From G963675935 sp963675935 (GTDB lineage Bacteria; Planctomycetota; Planctomycetia; Pirellulales; Thermoguttaceae), in contig CAXXPV010000005.1 in NCBI GenBank assembly GCA_963675935.2, positions 62,001 through 126,000 of the forward strand: DNA of 64,000 nt, in the 5' to 3' direction. Positions 61,591-64,000 of the stretch are shown in pieces. A model generated the notes under the pieces. The model was not told where the DNA came from, did not search any database, and worked only from the letters and a program-made list of their open reading frames with translations. A program made the translations under genes and the position numbers. Numbering within the stretch: position 1 is the first letter of the stretch; the number at the start of each line of letters is the position of its first letter.

Positions 61591-61680
61591 AAGAAAGCCC
61601 TGGAGGCTTTCGCCATCCGTCCGATGGGAGTTTCAGCGGCCATCCAAAAAGCTCTGGCGGTCAGGAATTCCGAAGGCTGA
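61591..61680 (+). pseudogene. Short gene fragment next to IS3 copy 3
   Basis: An open frame runs from the element's edge to TGA at 61678-61680 (KALEAFAIRPMGVSAAIQKA, then LAVRNSEG). It reads like the last 30 residues of a protein. Too short to name. Confidence 0.35.
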
Positions 61681-61685
61681 TGCCA

Positions 61686-61772
61686 TTACTTGGCAGAGTT
61701 ATGCCGCTTTAACGCCTTCGCCAACTTGTTCACCGCCAGTTCCTTCGCTTTGGCCTCAACCTCGACGGTCAT
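61686..61772 (-). CDS. Small basic ORF downstream of tspO
   Basis: 28 residues (MTVEVEAKAKELAVNKLAKA, then LKRHNSAK), ATG at 61772, just downstream of the TspO gene on the same strand. Charged and helical. It could be a genuine small gene or a fragment of a longer one; I have no family for it. Confidence 0.25.
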   Translation of the reverse strand: MTVEVEAKAKELAVNKLAKALKRHNSAK

Positions 61773-61784
61773 ATCAAGGTTATT

Positions 61785-62267
61785 TTAAGAATTCAATCGC
61801 CAGATGGTGAAGTTCAGCACCGCAGCGAAACTGACCCAAGCCAGATACGGCACAAATAAGAGTCCCGCTATCGTAGATCGGATCCAAAACACCAACATTG
61901 TCGCCGCAATCGCCACCCAAAGGAGAACAACGTCAATCAACGCGGCACCGGGGCTGTGCAGCCCAAAGAAAAGCCATGACCACGCTGCATTGAACGCCAA
62001 CTGGACGGCGAAGAGGGTCAGTGGCACGAGTGCGTTACCTCGCCGCCATACCAACCACGCCGCCACGGCCATGCTCAGGTAGAGAAGCGACCACACCGGA
62101 CCAAATATCCAACCGGGCGGCGTCCACGCTGGTTTCACCAGTCCGGCGTGCCAAGTGGGAATGTTGGGAGCGGTTGCCAGCCCACCGATCCCCGCCACAG
62201 CAAAACAGACCACCACCAGCCCAACCAGTGCAAGCGAAGGATGTTTGGGAGGATCGGCAAAAACCAC
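61785..62267 (-). CDS. tspO: TspO/MBR family membrane protein
   Basis: A 160-residue protein with five membrane helices and the TspO hallmarks: WHAGLVKPAWTPPGWIFGPV, WSLLYLSMAVAAWLVW, FNAAWSWLFFGLHSP and a YLAWVSFAAVLNFTIWRLN end. TspO binds tetrapyrroles and is linked to stress and porphyrin handling. Start at 62267. It is divergent from the cupin gene across a 228-base spacer. A chromosomal, non-phage gene. Confidence 0.9.
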   Translation of the reverse strand: MVFADPPKHPSLALVGLVVVCFAVAGIGGLATAPNIPTWHAGLVKPAWTPPGWIFGPVWSLLYLSMAVAAWLVWRRGNALVPLTLFAVQLAFNAAWSWLFFGLHSPGAALIDVVLLWVAIAATMLVFWIRSTIAGLLFVPYLAWVSFAAVLNFTIWRLNS

Positions 62268-62495
62268 TTTTCATTCCTCTTCAATGGAGTAGCAATCTCC
62301 ATGCACAGTGCAATAAATTATAGGTTGATGTCGAGACAGGGGTAGTGGAATACTCCGCATCAATGGAATATGATTTATTTCATCGATATTCAATTCGCAC
62401 CCCATTGGCCTGTCCTGATCCGATTTCTAAATTTCGATTTGAAATAATTGAATCTGGAACCTATAGGAATTGGCTTAATGGTAAAGGAGAACGAA

Positions 62496-62858
62496 ATGGC
62501 AACCCTAATCGAAAAACCAACGACCATCCAAGCTGCAGGCCAGCCACCCAAGCTCATCGAGGAGTTCATCGGGCGGGTGAACTCGAAGACGGCGGCGGTC
62601 AGTATTGCCCGCATGAAGAGTCCATGTGGCTGGTTGGAGCCAGGGCAAACGCCGGAATTCGACGAATACACGGTCGTTCTCCGAGGCCGCCTGCACGTCA
62701 AGTTGAAGAATAAGGAATTTGACGTAGATGCCGGGCAAGCGATCATCATCCAAGCCGGGGAGTGGGTTCAGTATAGCACGCCATCGTCAGATGGTGCGGA
62801 GTACATCGCCGTTTGTCTTCCGGCATTTTCACCGACGATAGTCCATCGAGAGGAGTAG
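62496..62858 (+). CDS. Cupin-domain protein
   Basis: A 120-residue protein, ATG at 62496 after AAAGGAGA. Single cupin barrel: FDEYTVVLRGRLHVKLKNKE, then VDAGQAIIIQAGEWVQYSTP. The first metal motif is degenerate (no HxH pair), so metal binding is doubtful. An ethanolamine-utilisation EutQ-like or small-molecule-sensing role is possible; the substrate is unknown. Followed four bases later by the next gene. Confidence 0.75.
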   Translation: MATLIEKPTTIQAAGQPPKLIEEFIGRVNSKTAAVSIARMKSPCGWLEPGQTPEFDEYTVVLRGRLHVKLKNKEFDVDAGQAIIIQAGEWVQYSTPSSDGAEYIAVCLPAFSPTIVHREE

Positions 62859-62862
62859 CCCA

Positions 62863-63051
62863 ATGTTCAAAAACGACGCTTTTGACCAAGGCTACGACGC
62901 CTACTGGGACGGCGTTGATGCAACCGACAATCCGTATGGCGAGGACGAACCCGAAGAACGCCAAGAATGGGAATCAGGTTGGCGTGCCGCACGAAAACAC
63001 GATTATGATGAAAGCGGGGAATGGCAGAAACTGGCGGTTGATTCGAAATAG
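62863..63051 (+). CDS. Rmf/CrpP-like small protein
   Basis: A 62-residue acidic protein with the pattern DQGYDAYWDGVDATDNPYGE and WESGWRAARKH, which is that of ribosome modulation factor and CrpP-type proteins (GY-x2-Y-x2-G, NPY, W-x2-GW-x2-A). It probably relates to ribosome or stress handling. AGAGGAG precedes the ATG, and the gene is coupled to the cupin gene. Confidence 0.7.
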   Translation: MFKNDAFDQGYDAYWDGVDATDNPYGEDEPEERQEWESGWRAARKHDYDESGEWQKLAVDSK

Positions 63052-63128
63052 ATTGCCGAGACTGGGTGGTAGTTTTGGTGATGGCGGCTGTTGCGATGGC
63101 GAGGTAGGAGAAATCGTCTCGACATCCG

Positions 63129-63998
63129 TTAAATCACCGACAGGGTTGGGTATCGTTTCCGATAGAAGTGTCCCTTACGGCTTCTGAGGAGATAGTCCAG
63201 CCAAAAGCCCGGCAAATCGCCTTTCAACAAGAACGCCGTTTTGACTGACTCGTCGCCGTATTCCGCCAGAACCCGTTTGACGAACCTCGGACTGACCGCA
63301 TCCGAATCGAAGAAGCCACGGATGACCTCCTCCTCATCCTCGGTCAAGCCTTCGCCCATCTTCTTCAGTCCCGCAACCAGAGGCGTGAAATGCGTCATGA
63401 TTTCCTTGCCCTCATCGGGGTTTAGGAATACGCCAAGACCATCGTTCTCCTCCAGCAAATCCTCCGGAAGATTTATTTCCGGGCGTCCTTTCTTTAGCCC
63501 GTGCTTTTTGATGGCATCTTTCACTTCCTGCTGTGGTCTCGATTCCCATTGTTCACGGAGTTCCTTCTGCCAATCCGACGCCATCGACAAACCGTTCGGA
63601 TACACGACCAAATCCTTGCCGTGGTAAAACATCATCTTTTTGTGCAATTCGGACATGATTTGCCTCGCCTGCGTCTCGTACTTCTTGGAGTATCGGCATA
63701 CGATGCCTGGGCTTTGGCGTTTCATCGTCCTTATCAGGTTATCGACATCGACCTCGGAGGCATCGCCCAAAAGTTTTTGCTCGCCCGACCAATACCACTC
63801 TCCCCGCCACGGCACTACACTTCCGAAGAGAAGTTGCCCAGACTTGAACGGATTCCTCTCCATGTCGATCTTGATTTGATAAGGCTGGTCGTTGATGACG
63901 TTCACCGCTTGCAGCACTGAATGACTGACCGACAGGATTTTGAAAAAAGCGGCGTGCCGCTCATACCAACTCCGCAAATCCTTCCGATCATCCTCCGA
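63129..63998 (-). CDS. Unknown protein, 5' partial at right edge
   Basis: On the reverse strand, open from the right edge to a stop at 63129; the frame is still coding (EDDRKDLRSWYERH) before the TTG at 63977. About 290 residues are visible: INDQPYQIKIDMERNPFKSG, VVPWRGEWYWSGEQKLLGDA, a long helical middle and DLPGFWLDYLLRSRKGHFYR near the end. I do not recognise the family. Gene continues beyond the window. Confidence 0.6.
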   Translation of the reverse strand, partial: SEDDRKDLRSWYERHAAFFKILSVSHSVLQAVNVINDQPYQIKIDMERNPFKSGQLLFGSVVPWRGEWYWSGEQKLLGDASEVDVDNLIRTMKRQSPGIVCRYSKKYETQARQIMSELHKKMMFYHGKDLVVYPNGLSMASDWQKELREQWESRPQQEVKDAIKKHGLKKGRPEINLPEDLLEENDGLGVFLNPDEGKEIMTHFTPLVAGLKKMGEGLTEDEEEVIRGFFDSDAVSPRFVKRVLAEYGDESVKTAFLLKGDLPGFWLDYLLRSRKGHFYRKRYPTLSVI

Positions 63999-64000
63999 GA

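Overview
The window looks like a chromosomal segment of a planctomycete (Pirellulales-like). This is inferred from the prophage gene style, poly-serine proteins, small zinc-ribbon proteins and fairly high GC; no rRNA or tRNA is present to confirm it. It consists of a degenerate tailed prophage (about 4.4-49.6 kb), host or island genes on both sides, and an unusually dense, nested set of mobile elements.

Layout. 1-4.2 kb: a CHAT-domain protease open to the left edge, a degenerate gene, and a gene with a regulator-like C-terminal module. 4.4-6.4 kb: a collapsed phage replication module, with a sigma-like N terminus joined out of frame to the C-terminal half of a Sak4-like ATPase, then a DUF669 protein, then another truncated junction. 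6.4-11.7 kb: HTH and small membrane proteins, a papain-like peptidase, a ParB-N/DNA methyltransferase and a DUF1937 protein. 11.7-13.3 kb: a reverse-strand cassette of four small genes, including an AbrB-type and a HARE-HTH protein. 13.4-16.4 kb: packaging genes and two NrdR-like zinc ribbons. 16.6-17.4 kb: two AT-richer cargo genes. 17.9-30.1 kb: portal, protease-capsid fusion, connectors, tail tube, tail chaperones with a likely frameshift, tape measure and tail tip. 30.1-39.9 kb: two serine-rich tail proteins, two multidomain glycosyltransferases and a radical SAM gene, all on one strand, which I read as a possible phage tail-protein glycosylation module.

Mobile elements. The second serine-rich gene is split by a 1600-bp IS3-family element with a clean 4-bp duplication. 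The radical SAM gene is split at 39868/49405 by the outer member of a group II intron pair. The ends of the outer intron abut the exons exactly, and a second group II intron lies within its domain V. The pair is further broken by an inverted IS3 copy, a vapBC remnant, an IS66 element and an ISKra4-like element in the inner intron's reverse transcriptase. From 52.85 kb a second nest begins: an IS66 fragment cuts brxL (a BREX gene), a full IS66 copy lies against that fragment, and a second ISKra4-like copy sits in its tnpC.

50.1-64 kb holds an unrecognised two-gene cassette whose large product looks like a cysteine peptidase, the brxL remnant, HEAT-repeat and PKD-like proteins, an IS91-type transposase remnant, a truncated TPR gene beside a third IS3 copy, TspO, a cupin, an Rmf/CrpP-like small protein, and a partial gene running off the right edge. 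No integrase or attachment site was recognised, and the truncations indicate that the prophage is defective.
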